64,000 bases of DNA from assembly GCF_008180415.1 (NCBI RefSeq), contig NZ_VTEI01000008.1:58970-122969 (forward strand). Direction: 5' to 3'. Below are positions 29,429 through 38,253 of the stretch, in pieces; the stretch's first letter is position 1, and each line of letters starts with the position of its first letter. A program made the translations under genes and the position numbers. The notes below the pieces were generated by a model that was given only the letters and a program-made list of their open reading frames with translations, had not been told where the DNA came from and searched no databases. The stretch is from Rossellomorea vietnamensis (GTDB lineage: Bacteria; Bacillota; Bacilli; Bacillales; Bacillaceae_B).

Positions 29429-29764
29429 ATGGCCAACGTCTTTAACAATTCTACAGTGATTGCTATTATTATTGCTTTTTCCGTGTATTTTATCATCAGG
29501 GGAATTGCAATCTTCTTAGGAAAAGCAGGCAAAGGTTATATGGAGAAAAGAAACTTGACTACCGAAAAACTGTTCTTCCATCTGATTGGAAGTTATTATA
29601 TTTTTACTGGTTTATTAGGACTGTTCATCCCTAAGCTACAATGGAAAACAGAAGATATCTACTACACAATTGGAATTTACGCTTTGGTCTCTGTTTTCTT
29701 CTGGCTCGCCATCGATTTCTTGATGAAGAGGAACAGCAACATAGAGCAAAAACTTGCGGATTGA
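29429..29764 (+). CDS. small integral membrane protein, unknown function
   Basis: This protein of about 111 residues has three predicted membrane segments (STVIAIIIAFSVYFIIRGIA, FFHLIGSYYIFTGLLGLFI and IGIYALVSVFFWLAIDFLM) and a short charged C terminus. ATG 29429 follows AAAGGAG; an upstream in-frame ATG at 29402 has none. I recognise no family. It is transcribed divergently from ktrD and ends at a strong terminator. Confidence 0.75.
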   Translation: MANVFNNSTVIAIIIAFSVYFIIRGIAIFLGKAGKGYMEKRNLTTEKLFFHLIGSYYIFTGLLGLFIPKLQWKTEDIYYTIGIYALVSVFFWLAIDFLMKRNSNIEQKLAD

Positions 29765-29766
29765 TC

Positions 29767-29797
29767 AAAAGGCCCTGACTCAGAGGGCCTTTTTTTA
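29767..29797 (+). terminator. intrinsic terminator of the small membrane protein
   Basis: AAAAGGCCCTGA and TCAGAGGGCCTTTTTTT pair across a short loop (aaaggccctgactcagagggcc) and end in seven Ts. Confidence 0.88.
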
Positions 29798-30608
29798 TTT
29801 TGACAAAAGGTCTTGTAGACCCCTGGCTATGCCGGTGGTTCCAGAGAGTTTATAGCGTGGCATAAGACACCATCTTTCTATAGAATAAGCCGGTTCCCTA
29901 TTACTTCATGCCATTCCAGCAGAAGGGGAGGTATCCTTGCTGATTGGCATTAATAAACCCTAAAATAAGCGGAGTTTTTCCGGTTAAGCTTTAGTATTGA
30001 ATGTGATTTTGGGGGTATATAAGCGGAAGTTTTCCGCTTAAGCACAGCAAAACGAACCATTTTCGCATCTTTTATACAAATAAGCGGAATTTCTCCGCTT
30101 ATTTCTCCACGTTTTTTCAGCCGTAATAAATAGCAAGAGAAACTAATTCATTGGGCCTTTTAGGCCGAGGCTGGTAAGGAAGGCTTCCAGCTGCAGTTCA
30201 AACCACCAGTTTAAACTGGTGGTTTGTTTTGGCTAAAGAATTAACTATTTCATAAAAAATAACCGGTAGAGTTTTAAAAAAGCTTTTTTATCTTATAAGG
30301 GAAGGTAGCAATTCAGGGGGATGGCAGTACTTTAGTCCCTTTTTACAGGGCTTCTATTCAACCGGCTGAATAGAAGCCGATATACACAATAGAAAGTGAT
30401 CTTCGAAGAAAAATAATGAATTTATTGGATTTATTCCACAATAGCAGAAATATGGTTTTGAAAATATCAGCTAATATGAAATATCAGCTTAAATAAGCAA
30501 AATAAACTATTCCACGTATAGGACTTTTGCTATAGAATGAAAAATGTCTAATGATGACAAGTGAGCACTTTTTAAACATAATTCCATTTGCAGCAAGTGA
30601 GGCCAGCC
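29798..30608. repeat. intergenic region with three AAGCGGAA/TTCCGCTT hairpins and a perfect palindrome
   Basis: Three hairpins of the form taagcggaa(n)ttccgctta start at 29966, 30020 and 30081, spaced 54 and 61 bp, with A/T-rich spacers. They have the same layout as the family B hairpin block but different arm sequences. At 30200-30227 a perfect palindrome, AACCACCAGTTTAAACTGGTGGTT, is followed by gtttt and may act as a terminator. The remaining 380 bases before the HD-GYP gene are A/T-rich and presumably contain its promoter, not resolved here. Confidence 0.7.
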
Positions 30609-31811
30609 ATGTTAAAAAATATAAAAGATTCGACTTTGATTTTTGAAGAAAAAAGGACACTAAAATGGTTTTTAGTTTTGTTTTTTACTATTTCGATTTT
30701 GTATGACGGATTCTTCTATTTTTTTAATCCATTTGTTACAAATGGTGAAATTGGATTTAAATCGAGTTTTGGATATATTCTCTACATAATTTTACTTCTA
30801 TTAATCCCTGTACTGTTGGTGGTTTATAAAAATAACCAACATAGAATCAAGTATGCTTTTGTAATCAGCTATATGGTTCTTAATTTAGTCAATGACTTAA
30901 CAATTTATGGCGGAAGCGGGATTGAATATACAAGCGGAAATGTAGTTGAACTATTTTTGATTGTATTTTCGCCTATCTTTGTCAGTGAACTATTTTTCCT
31001 GGTCATCACTGGGTCTGTTTTTTTGAAATACGTAACAGTAGCTTTTTTTATTCATGATATGAAAGTGATTTTTCCGGCTATTCTTACTTTGGTGATTTCT
31101 TCAATGGCTTATCTGTTATTGAAAAGAATTCTTGGGTATGTGAGTGCGATAAAATTATCATATAATAAGCAGCTGGAAGCTATAGTGAAAGGTATTATAG
31201 CTACTCTGGAACTAAAAGATCCCTATACTAAAGGACATAGTGAGAGAGTCGCGAACTATGCTCTTATATTGGCGAAAAAGATGGGGAATTTCACGCAAGA
31301 AGAATTGAATGCATTTTACTATGCTTGTTTGCTTCATGACATTGGGAAAATTAATATACCCGATCAAATCCTTAGGAAGCCTGGCAGATTAACTAAAGAA
31401 GAGTTTGATATTGTAAAGACTCATCCAGTAGTCGGGACCAAAGCAATTGAAAAAGTTGAAAATTTAAATGATAGTTCAGGTGTCATACTCTCTCATCATG
31501 AAAGGTGGGATGGAAAGGGATATCCTGAAGGACTAAAAGGGATGGATATTCCAATCTTGGCAAGAGTCACTGCGATCGCAGATGCTTTTGATGCAATGAC
31601 ATCGACAAGGTCATACAGGGAAGCATTGCCAGTTGGAACTGCATTTAATAGAATTCTTGAAGGGAAGGGCACACAGTTTGACCCTGATCTTATTGATATA
31701 TTTAAAGAAGTCTTTACTGAATGGGTTTCACTTCATAAGCACTATCAGACATCAAGCGACCTAATCCTGAATTCAAGAATCAATACACAAGAGAGTGAGG
31801 TGGGATTATGA
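30609..31811 (+). CDS. membrane HD-GYP domain protein (predicted cyclic-di-GMP phosphodiesterase)
   Basis: About 400 residues. The N-terminal half has six predicted membrane helices (WFLVLFFTISILYDGFFYFF through LTLVISSMAYLLLKRI). The C-terminal half is a complete HD-GYP domain: KGHSERVANYA, the catalytic LLHDIGKINIPD, SHHERWDGKGYPEGL and AIADAFDAM. Such domains hydrolyse c-di-GMP or related dinucleotides. The segment GNVVELFLIVFSPIFVSELF is clearly related to GNAVELVFILFSPLFINKRF in the histidine kinase at 33288, so the two share a sensory membrane domain. ATG 30609 follows GTGAGG. The stop overlaps a 21-residue peptide ORF in an ATGA arrangement. Confidence 0.88.
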   Translation: MLKNIKDSTLIFEEKRTLKWFLVLFFTISILYDGFFYFFNPFVTNGEIGFKSSFGYILYIILLLLIPVLLVVYKNNQHRIKYAFVISYMVLNLVNDLTIYGGSGIEYTSGNVVELFLIVFSPIFVSELFFLVITGSVFLKYVTVAFFIHDMKVIFPAILTLVISSMAYLLLKRILGYVSAIKLSYNKQLEAIVKGIIATLELKDPYTKGHSERVANYALILAKKMGNFTQEELNAFYYACLLHDIGKINIPDQILRKPGRLTKEEFDIVKTHPVVGTKAIEKVENLNDSSGVILSHHERWDGKGYPEGLKGMDIPILARVTAIADAFDAMTSTRSYREALPVGTAFNRILEGKGTQFDPDLIDIFKEVFTEWVSLHKHYQTSSDLILNSRINTQESEVGL

Positions 31812-31873
31812 AAATCAGAAAGCTGAATAAGTTGAAGCTGACTTGCTGGTGGTGCTATTTATGGAAAGCTTGA
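31808..31873 (+). CDS. 21-residue Cys/Trp-rich peptide, candidate precursor or signal peptide
   Basis: The ORF begins at an ATG that shares ATGA with the HD-GYP stop and follows GAGGTGGG. It has a basic leader-like half (MKIRKLNKLKL) and an aromatic, cysteine-bearing end (TCWWCYLWKA). A strong terminator hairpin lies ten bases after its stop, before the PqqD-M50 protease gene. A tiny peptide gene, then a partial terminator, then a processing enzyme is the layout of ribosomally made, modified peptides, because it gives more precursor than enzyme. No homologue is recalled, and short ORFs can arise by chance. The call rests on coupling, ribosome site, composition and context. Confidence 0.55.
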   Translation: MKIRKLNKLKLTCWWCYLWKA

Positions 31874-31882
31874 TATGGAAAA

Positions 31883-31917
31883 GGGAGACTTGGATCTATT
31901 CAGTCTCTCTTTTTTTT
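31883..31917 (+). terminator. hairpin terminator/attenuator between the peptide and the M50 protease genes
   Basis: GGGAGACT and AGTCTCTC pair across tggatctattc and are followed by eight Ts. It would partly uncouple the downstream protease gene from the peptide gene. Confidence 0.85.
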
Positions 31918-31937
31918 AGGGAGGATTGGCTAAAGCG

Positions 31938-33137
31938 ATGAATAAACAAAGCATAATAACTTTAGTTCCATATGATGCAAAGAAAGATAGGAAAAACTTT
32001 ATTGTTCAGAATAAAATGACACACGAATATTTTGAGATACCGGCTCTTGCAGTAAAGGTTATAAGACTGTTGTCAGAAGGAAACTCAATTGAAAATGTTC
32101 AAGGGAAAATGGAAGATGAATTAAGAAAAGAAAATACAAGCGTAATGGAATTCATGGAAGTTTTAATAGAAATGGACTTTATTATTAAAATCGATGATGA
32201 AAATATCAAGGTATCCCCATCTGTGGAAAAGGTTCCTGCCCAATTTTTGTGGATTCCTCCTTTGGCAGGAAAGGTGTTTTTTAACAGAGTTTCTGCCATG
32301 ATTTATTTTTTCGTATTCCTTCTTACAATTATTTTATTTATGAAGTTCCCCGCTTTAATTCCTGTTTACCAGGACCTGTTTTTATATGACTTAAATATGG
32401 TCAACATTCTCTCGGTTGCTTTAATATCTCTTCCGTTTGTACTTATCCATGAAGCCGGACATATACTTGCCATCAGGTCTAGAAACCTCCCAGCTCGATT
32501 GGAAATAGGGACCAGGCTGTTTTTTATTGTTTTGCAAACTGATTTAAGCGAAGCTTGGCAGCTTTCCCCTAAAAATAGAACCACATTATACCTTGCAGGC
32601 ATATGCTTTGATATAGCAGTATTATTTACTTGCTTAATTCTTCAACTGTTTTTTTATGAAATGGAACTCATAACAGGGGTACTTCGTCTAATAAGTCTAA
32701 CAACCATTTTAAGACTTCTATATCAAATCTGTTTTTTTATGAAGACTGATTTGTATTATGTATTGGAAAATCTGACCGGTGTGTATAATCTCATGGAAAA
32801 TTCGAAAGCTTATCTGATAAATAAGATGCCATGGGGACAGAACCATGAGGAAGAGGAGGTTTACGAAGGTGAAGAATGGTTAGTAAAATCGTATAGTGTA
32901 TTATATGTTTTTGGAACGGTAATAATGGTCGGACTATTAGCTGTTTATTCTTTTCCGCAAATAATTTTCATATTAAAATTAATGTTTACGAATATGAAAG
33001 AGCCTATAACAGCAATTGAATTCTGGGATGGTTTTTTTGTTTTGCTGCCGTTTTTAACGTTCTCTTCATTCCTCGCAGTTTCATGGTATAAAAAGTTTGC
33101 CGGCACAAAAGAGTCAAAAAAAAATAAGGCTGCCTAA
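31938..33137 (+). CDS. PqqD-like domain fused to M50 (site-2 type) membrane metalloprotease
   Basis: About 399 residues. Residues 15-88 read like a PqqD/RiPP-recognition domain (THEYFEIPALAVKVIRLLSE, then MEFMEVLIEMDFI). Several membrane helices follow. The zinc site is HEAGH at 171-175 (PFVLIHEAGHILAIRS), with the second motif LYLAGICFDIAVL about 40 residues on. This domain combination is that of putative peptide zinc metalloproteases, as in the B. subtilis yyd peptide cluster, where a recognition domain presents a precursor to the protease. The ATG at 31938 lies 13 bases after GGGAGG; the TTG at 31926 is too close to the site. The probable substrate is the adjacent 21-residue peptide, an inference from context only. 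Confidence 0.82.
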   Translation: MNKQSIITLVPYDAKKDRKNFIVQNKMTHEYFEIPALAVKVIRLLSEGNSIENVQGKMEDELRKENTSVMEFMEVLIEMDFIIKIDDENIKVSPSVEKVPAQFLWIPPLAGKVFFNRVSAMIYFFVFLLTIILFMKFPALIPVYQDLFLYDLNMVNILSVALISLPFVLIHEAGHILAIRSRNLPARLEIGTRLFFIVLQTDLSEAWQLSPKNRTTLYLAGICFDIAVLFTCLILQLFFYEMELITGVLRLISLTTILRLLYQICFFMKTDLYYVLENLTGVYNLMENSKAYLINKMPWGQNHEEEEVYEGEEWLVKSYSVLYVFGTVIMVGLLAVYSFPQIIFILKLMFTNMKEPITAIEFWDGFFVLLPFLTFSSFLAVSWYKKFAGTKESKKNKAA

Positions 33138-33287
33138 AAGAATTTTAAAATGAGATACTATTCTGTCAAAAACGATAAAATTCTACATAATTCTACAATA
33201 ATTTACATTGAGTCTTTTTTACTATATCATTATTTATGGTAGTCCATTAAAGTCATTCTAGCATGAATGAAATTAGAGGAGTAAACA

Positions 33288-34541
33288 ATGAACAAACAAA
33301 AGCAATCCAATAAATCCTTCTTCCTAGAAGGCGAAGAAATCAAAGCCCTAAGACTTTTTCTGGCGTTGTTCTATATTTGCCTGATTATATATGATGTATT
33401 TTATTATTATTTACTCCCATATTTAAGTGAAAGAAATAGTTTTGGTTTACCTGACGGGGGACTTGGTTTTTGGTACCATCTGATTTTTATTTTATTTCTC
33501 CCTATCTCCATGTATATTAATAAAATTGGAAAAATCTTTGCAGTAAAGTACTTTTATCTATTTGGTTTTCTTACTGTAGACATATTGAATAATATCTTGA
33601 TTCAATTAGAAAATAACAGTAGCAATATGGGTATCGGGAATGCAGTCGAGTTAGTATTTATACTTTTTTCTCCGCTATTCATCAATAAGCGTTTCTTTTG
33701 GTATACTTCTGCAGGCTTTATTTTTAAGTATGCTCTGTTGGCGAGTGTTTTCCAGCAAGGAAGTATGGTATTAGCCATTTTTCTGTACAGTATTTTTTCT
33801 CTTATATCATTTATCATTCTCAATCGTTATATATCCAATATGAAGACACGAATTAAAATGAACGACGAACTCCGCCATGCAGAAAAACTCGCAGCTGTCG
33901 GAAGGTTCGCTACATCAATAAGCCATGAGGTCAGGAATCCCTTGGCATCGTTGAAAGGTTTCACTCAGCTGCAGCATGAGAAGCATCCTGAAGACGGCGA
34001 GTACTATACGATAATGACAAATGAAATAGAACGGATTTCCTCTTTGCTTGATGATTTGTTGGTAATCGGGAAGCCAAAAGGGATGAATTTCGAGATGCAG
34101 GATATCAATGAGATCATTGAGTATGTACTGAAAGTAATGGACAGTGATGCCATGAATCAGGGCGTCGGCTTCCTTAGAGAATCAGACGATCTTCCATTGA
34201 TCGAGTGCGATGCTAAACATGTCAAACAGGTTTTGATTAACTTGATTAAAAATGGTATGGAGGCCATGCCTTTTGGCGGAGAGGTTGCCATTAAAGCAGA
34301 ATTGCAGAATTCAGAGATGATCAAGCTGACAATAAAAGATGGAGGGCAGGGGATTTCTAAAGAAAACCTGGCCCACCTCGGGACACCTTTTCATACGACT
34401 AAATCGGATGGAACCGGCCTGGGGTTAATGGTAAGTTTTAAGATTATCGAAGAACATCATGGGTCTATCCAGTATGAAAGTGAAGAAGGGAAGGGGACCA
34501 TTGTATCGGTCAGCCTGCCGGTCAAACAGCCAAACTTTTAA
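33288..34541 (+). CDS. membrane sensor histidine kinase (KinB/sporulation-kinase-like)
   Basis: 417 residues. The N-terminal half has about six membrane helices and is related to that of the HD-GYP protein upstream. The catalytic half has the H-box HAEKLAAVGRFATSISHEVRNP, followed by SLKGFTQL, the pattern of Bacillus sporulation kinases, then an N-box (QVLINLIKNGMEAMP), the G1 box KDGGQGIS and the G2 box DGTGLGLMVS. No response regulator is encoded beside it, which is also typical of kinases feeding Spo0F. It may sense the same ligand as the HD-GYP protein. ATG 33288 follows AGAGGAG. It is separated from the protease gene by about 150 bases, so it may have its own promoter. Confidence 0.9.
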   Translation: MNKQKQSNKSFFLEGEEIKALRLFLALFYICLIIYDVFYYYLLPYLSERNSFGLPDGGLGFWYHLIFILFLPISMYINKIGKIFAVKYFYLFGFLTVDILNNILIQLENNSSNMGIGNAVELVFILFSPLFINKRFFWYTSAGFIFKYALLASVFQQGSMVLAIFLYSIFSLISFIILNRYISNMKTRIKMNDELRHAEKLAAVGRFATSISHEVRNPLASLKGFTQLQHEKHPEDGEYYTIMTNEIERISSLLDDLLVIGKPKGMNFEMQDINEIIEYVLKVMDSDAMNQGVGFLRESDDLPLIECDAKHVKQVLINLIKNGMEAMPFGGEVAIKAELQNSEMIKLTIKDGGQGISKENLAHLGTPFHTTKSDGTGLGLMVSFKIIEEHHGSIQYESEEGKGTIVSVSLPVKQPNF

Positions 34542-34603
34542 AATTTTCTTCCTGAGGTTAGAAAATATTAAAAGCGGGTATACTCTCTTCGGAGGGATAA
34601 ACC

Positions 34604-34804
34604 GTGCAGCAAAGAAAACTAAGTTCAACAGAAGATTTTTATATTAAACAACTACTTCGAATTGGAATTTATAAAGTATCCGATAAACAGCTCTATGAGT
34701 TGAGTAAAATTGAATTGCAAAAAGAGTATCTTGCACACTATGTGGAGAAGTCGATCACCAAGGTTCTCGGTGACAATGAATTAAGCGGCGAAAGATATGT
34801 ATAA
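34604..34804 (+). CDS. Fur-regulated basic protein family (FbpA-like)
   Basis: This 66-residue basic protein starts from GTG 34604 after GGAGG and reads RKLSSTEDFYIKQLLRIGIYK, then DKQLYELSKIELQKEY. The pattern matches the small FbpA family of Bacillus, members of which are made under iron limitation and help the FsrA sRNA spare iron. No convincing Fur box was found upstream, so iron control is not shown here. It ends at a strong bidirectional terminator. Confidence 0.78.
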   Translation: MQQRKLSSTEDFYIKQLLRIGIYKVSDKQLYELSKIELQKEYLAHYVEKSITKVLGDNELSGERYV

Positions 34805-34840
34805 AAAAGAATCCTGCTTCTATGCGCAGGATTCTTTTTT
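34803..34840. terminator. bidirectional terminator
   Basis: AAAAAAGAATCCTGC and GCAGGATTCTTTTTT pair perfectly across ttctatgc, with A and T runs at both sides. It serves the Fbp-like gene (plus) and the aldo/keto reductase (minus). Confidence 0.92.
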
Positions 34841-34850
34841 ATGGTAGAAA

Positions 34851-35753
34851 TTAAGGTACGTCATGCCCCATGGAGCTTTGAAGAATCTCAAACCATTGAT
34901 TAGGATCAAGGTGAATATCTTGAGAAGCAGCAGCATTACGGATTCTGTCCAGCTTCCCGGACCCGATGATCGGCATGATTCTAGACGGATGATTCAATAA
35001 CCAGGCATAGATGATTTGATCAATGCCATCCGCATCTTTTTCCGCACGGATTTTTTCCAAGGTGCCGCGAAGGCGTGCAGCCTTCTCATCACCACTGGAA
35101 AAGATCTTTCCACCCGCCAATGGCGACCAGGCCATGGGAGGGATCCGGTTCTGAAGGGCGTGATCAATTGTGCCGTCTTCAAAGTTTTCCAGTACATAGG
35201 GTGATAACTCAATCTGATTGGTTATCAGAGGAAAGTCAAGATAGGACTGAAGCATGCTGAATTGGTGGCTCTTGAAGTTGGAAACACCAAAGTGGCGAAC
35301 TTTTCCTTCTTTATGAAGCTGATTGAACGCCTCAGCAGTTTGTTCAGGGTTCATAAATGGATCCGGACGGTGAATGAGAAGCACATCTATGTAATCCGTT
35401 TTCAGGCTGGCCAGCGAGTTTTCCGCTGACTCCATGATATGTTCCTTGCTTGTATTATAATGGTGTGTCTTGTGTTCCGGGCGATTAGTAGATGGCAGGA
35501 TAATTCCGCATTTAGTGACGATTTCCATCTTCTCTCGCAATGATGGTTTTAAAGCCAATGCCTCACCGAATAAATTTTCACATGTATAACTGCCGTATAT
35601 GTCGGCGTGATCAAAAGTAGTGATGCCTGTTTCCAATACCTCTTCAATCAGCTTCAAGGTTTCTTCCTTTGATTGATTCCAGTCGGACAGGCGCCACAGA
35701 CCATGAATGAATCTTGAGAAAGTCAGGTCATTTGTTAGTTGTACTCTTTCCAT
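34851..35753 (-). CDS. aldo/keto reductase
   Basis: This 300-residue (beta/alpha)8 reductase has the AKR catalytic set: DHADIYG with Asp and Tyr, then IVTKCGI with Lys, and LLIHRPDPFM with His. GVSNFKSHQ, NQIELSPY and the C-terminal phosphate-binding MPIIGSGKLDRI contact NADPH. Its length and FIHGLWRLSDWN opening are like B. subtilis YcsN. ATG 35751-35753 follows GAGGAGGAGACAG; the frame extends 11 codons further without a site. The physiological substrate is unknown. Confidence 0.92.
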   Translation of the reverse strand: MERVQLTNDLTFSRFIHGLWRLSDWNQSKEETLKLIEEVLETGITTFDHADIYGSYTCENLFGEALALKPSLREKMEIVTKCGIILPSTNRPEHKTHHYNTSKEHIMESAENSLASLKTDYIDVLLIHRPDPFMNPEQTAEAFNQLHKEGKVRHFGVSNFKSHQFSMLQSYLDFPLITNQIELSPYVLENFEDGTIDHALQNRIPPMAWSPLAGGKIFSSGDEKAARLRGTLEKIRAEKDADGIDQIIYAWLLNHPSRIMPIIGSGKLDRIRNAAASQDIHLDPNQWFEILQSSMGHDVP

Positions 35754-35925
35754 CTGTCTCCTCCTCGTCTTTTCTCTTTCCATCAATTATAGCTTGAATG
35801 ATCAAAAGTTCAAAATAAGAGTACTTATACGCTTAAAAGTGATAAATCCTGTGATGTTATTTCTTGAATTTTAGGGAATAGTGTGTCAAAGTAAAGGATG
35901 GAAATGAATTTAATATGCGAGAATA

Positions 35926-36014
35926 GTGGGGGGACCAGTGGAGCTGGTTGAGATTGTATCCTGATAGATACTGACCCTTGGAACCTGATCTGGCTGAGAC
36001 CAGCGTAGGGAACA
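35926..36014 (+). promoter_or_regulatory. TPP riboswitch (THI element)
   Basis: The sequence gives the two THI-box halves in order: GGGGACCAGTGGAGCTGGTT with CTGAGA-like gttgagattg, then ACCCTTGGAACCTGATCTGG and GACCAGCGTAGGGAAC. Thiamine pyrophosphate binding should fold the downstream terminator and switch off the transport operon. Confidence 0.95.
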
Positions 36015-36044
36015 TATTCTAAACGGTCATTCTGTTTTCAATAT

Positions 36045-36075
36045 GCGTCCCGGGTCCATTCCGGGACGCTTTTTT
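36045..36075 (+). terminator. terminator of the TPP riboswitch expression platform
   Basis: GCGTCCCGG, the loop gtccatt, then CCGGGACGC and seven Ts. Confidence 0.92.
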
Positions 36076-36158
36076 ATTTGATGAAACAGACTGCAATTTT
36101 AATATGACAGGTTCTATAGATGACTCGTAAATTTTTTGACCAACAGGGAGGAACCTTA

Positions 36159-37163
36159 ATGAAGAAGGCATTTGCGATTCTATTCTCGGCTGTTTTAATC
36201 ACCGGCTGCGGACAGAATAACAATGAAGGACAGAACGAAAACGGCAGCGGGAGTGAATCTGAAGCGCTGAAGGAAGTTTCGGTTGTATTGGATTGGACTC
36301 CGAACACAAATCACACCGGTTTATATGCAGCAAAGGAAAACGGTTATTTTGAGGAAGAAGGCCTTGATGTGGAAATCATCATGCCTGGTGAAGCGGGTGC
36401 GGATTCCATCGTGGCTTCCGGACAAGCTGATTTTGGTGTCGGTTACCAGGAAGGGGTTACGCAGGCCCGGGTGCAGGATGTACCGCTTGTATCGATTGCA
36501 GCGGTTATTCAGCATAATACTTCCGGCTTTGCTTCCCCGGCAGATAAGAATATAGAAACGCCGAAGGACTTTGAAGGCAAGACCTATGGCGGCTGGGGAT
36601 CACCAGTTGAAGAGGAGGTAATGGCTTCTATCATGGCTCAGGAAAACGCTGATATATCGAACGTGGATATCGTTAACATGGGTGACAGTGACTTCTTTAC
36701 TGCTGTTCAAAGGGACATCGATTTTGCCTGGATTTATTATGGCTGGACTGGAATCGAGGCTGAACTTAGAAATGAAGATATCAACATGATTTATTTAACA
36801 GACTACTCGGAAAAGCTGGATTACTATACCCCGGTTCTTACGACGAATGAAGACATGATTGAAGAAGACCCGGAAACAGTTAAAGCATTTTTAGCAGCCG
36901 CTTCAAAAGGGTATAATTTTAGTATAGATAACCCGGAAGAGGCCGCACAAATCCTTATTGATGCCGCGCCGGACCTTGACGAGGATCTTGTTAAGAGAAG
37001 CCAGGAGTGGCTGGCTTCCAGATATACCGACGATGCTCCACGATGGGGAGAGCAAAAGCTGGAAGTCTGGGAAAACTATGCCGATTGGATGTTCGACAAC
37101 GAACTCCTGGAATCAGAACTTGACGCTGAACAAGCGTTTACCAATGAATTCTTGCCGGAATAA
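36159..37163 (+). CDS. thiY: ABC transporter substrate-binding lipoprotein for a thiamine pyrimidine precursor (ThiY-like)
   Basis: This 334-residue lipoprotein (lipobox LITGC at the N terminus) belongs to the NMT1/ThiY group, with VVLDWTPNTNHTGLYAAKEN, GYFEEEGLDVEI and GQADFGVGYQEG. Its place behind a TPP riboswitch and with ThiX/ThiZ homologues supports uptake of formylaminopyrimidine or HMP. ATG 36159 follows AGGGAGG; the upstream frame start at 36120 has no site. Confidence 0.92.
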   Translation: MKKAFAILFSAVLITGCGQNNNEGQNENGSGSESEALKEVSVVLDWTPNTNHTGLYAAKENGYFEEEGLDVEIIMPGEAGADSIVASGQADFGVGYQEGVTQARVQDVPLVSIAAVIQHNTSGFASPADKNIETPKDFEGKTYGGWGSPVEEEVMASIMAQENADISNVDIVNMGDSDFFTAVQRDIDFAWIYYGWTGIEAELRNEDINMIYLTDYSEKLDYYTPVLTTNEDMIEEDPETVKAFLAAASKGYNFSIDNPEEAAQILIDAAPDLDEDLVKRSQEWLASRYTDDAPRWGEQKLEVWENYADWMFDNELLESELDAEQAFTNEFLPE

Positions 37164-37177
37164 GAGGTGATCAGAAT

Positions 37178-37468
37178 ATGAAAAATAGTTTAGTCAGTAT
37201 ACAAATAATACCTAAAACCAAAAATGGTGAAGATGTGATCCCTTATGTGGACGCTGCCATTGCAGTCATTGAAGATTCAGGAGTGAAGTATGAAGTGCAT
37301 CCTTTGGAAACCACTATGGAGGGTGACTTGACTGAATTAATGAACGTGATTGAAAAGATGAATGAAAAAATGATCGAATTGGGAAGCAGAAATGTGATTT
37401 CCCAGGTGAAGATCCTTTATCAGCCAAGCGGGATTTCCATGGATCAATTAACGGAGAAATATAAATGA
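37178..37468 (+). CDS. thiamine-binding protein of the MTH1187/YqgV family
   Basis: This 96-residue single-domain protein (VSIQIIPKTKNGEDVIPYVD, then YEVHPLETTMEGDL) matches the small ferredoxin-like-fold family DUF77/MTH1187, members of which bind thiamine. Within the TPP-controlled operon it probably binds a pyrimidine or thiamine intermediate. It overlaps the permease gene by four bases (ATGA). Confidence 0.86.
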   Translation: MKNSLVSIQIIPKTKNGEDVIPYVDAAIAVIEDSGVKYEVHPLETTMEGDLTELMNVIEKMNEKMIELGSRNVISQVKILYQPSGISMDQLTEKYK

Positions 37469-38253
37469 GGAATAGATTCCTTCAAAGGGGATGGCGGCCT
37501 GCCGTGGCCATCATCCTCTTGTTCATTATTTGGGAAATCGCTGTCCGGACTGCTGATATCCCTGCGTGGCTGCTTCCTTCTCCATCCCGTGTAGGGAGTG
37601 AAGCTATTACTGTTTGGCCAACTTTTCAAGAGCATCTGACATCTACGGTATTCTTGACACTTCTTGGCTTTTCGATTGGCTGCAGCATCGGGTTAATTGT
37701 GGCAGTGGGGCTTCACCTCATTCCGATCTTGAGGGAGTCGGTGTATCCGCTGCTGATTCTCTCGCAAAATATACCGATTATTGTCCTTGCGCCTCTATTG
37801 GTGGTGTGGTTCGGCTTCGGACTGCTGCCGAAGATGATTGTCATCACGCTAGTCTGTTTTTTTCCTGTAGCAGTGCCAGCATTGGATGGTTTCAGGCAGA
37901 CGGGCAATGAGCTTAAGCATTATATGCAGATGGCTGGCGCAAGCAAGATGCAGATCTTTCGAAAGCTTGAATGGCCGCATTCTCTTCCTTCCATTTTTTC
38001 AGGGTTGAAGATTTCGGCTACTTATAGTGTGATGGGTGCCGTCATTTCAGAGTGGCTGGGGGCCAAACAAGGAATTGGGGTATTTATGACCCTGGCTTCA
38101 TCTTCCTTCAGGACGGACCGGGTATTTGTTGCCATTTTTGCTATTATGCTGCTGAGCCTGGTGTTCTTTGCTTTAATCATCGGCATGGAAAAATGGCTGA
38201 TCAAATGGCAGCCGAAAGGAGATGAGAGAAGTGGAAAAGTTGAGAATCGATAA
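37465..38253 (+). CDS. thiX: ABC transporter permease, ThiX-like
   Basis: This 262-residue BPD-type permease has about six helices. The cytoplasmic EAA loop appears as HYMQMAGASKMQIFRKLEWPHSLP split around the conserved AGASKMQIF. Together with ThiY and ThiZ it imports the pyrimidine precursor of thiamine. Its 3' end overlaps the start of the ATPase gene. Confidence 0.9.
   Translation: MRNRFLQRGWRPAVAIILLFIIWEIAVRTADIPAWLLPSPSRVGSEAITVWPTFQEHLTSTVFLTLLGFSIGCSIGLIVAVGLHLIPILRESVYPLLILSQNIPIIVLAPLLVVWFGFGLLPKMIVITLVCFFPVAVPALDGFRQTGNELKHYMQMAGASKMQIFRKLEWPHSLPSIFSGLKISATYSVMGAVISEWLGAKQGIGVFMTLASSSFRTDRVFVAIFAIMLLSLVFFALIIGMEKWLIKWQPKGDERSGKVENR

Noticed and set aside
33150..33232. Small frame starting MRYYSVKN between the M50 protease and the kinase
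   Set aside because: No ribosome site, and the composition is that of A/T-rich intergenic DNA.
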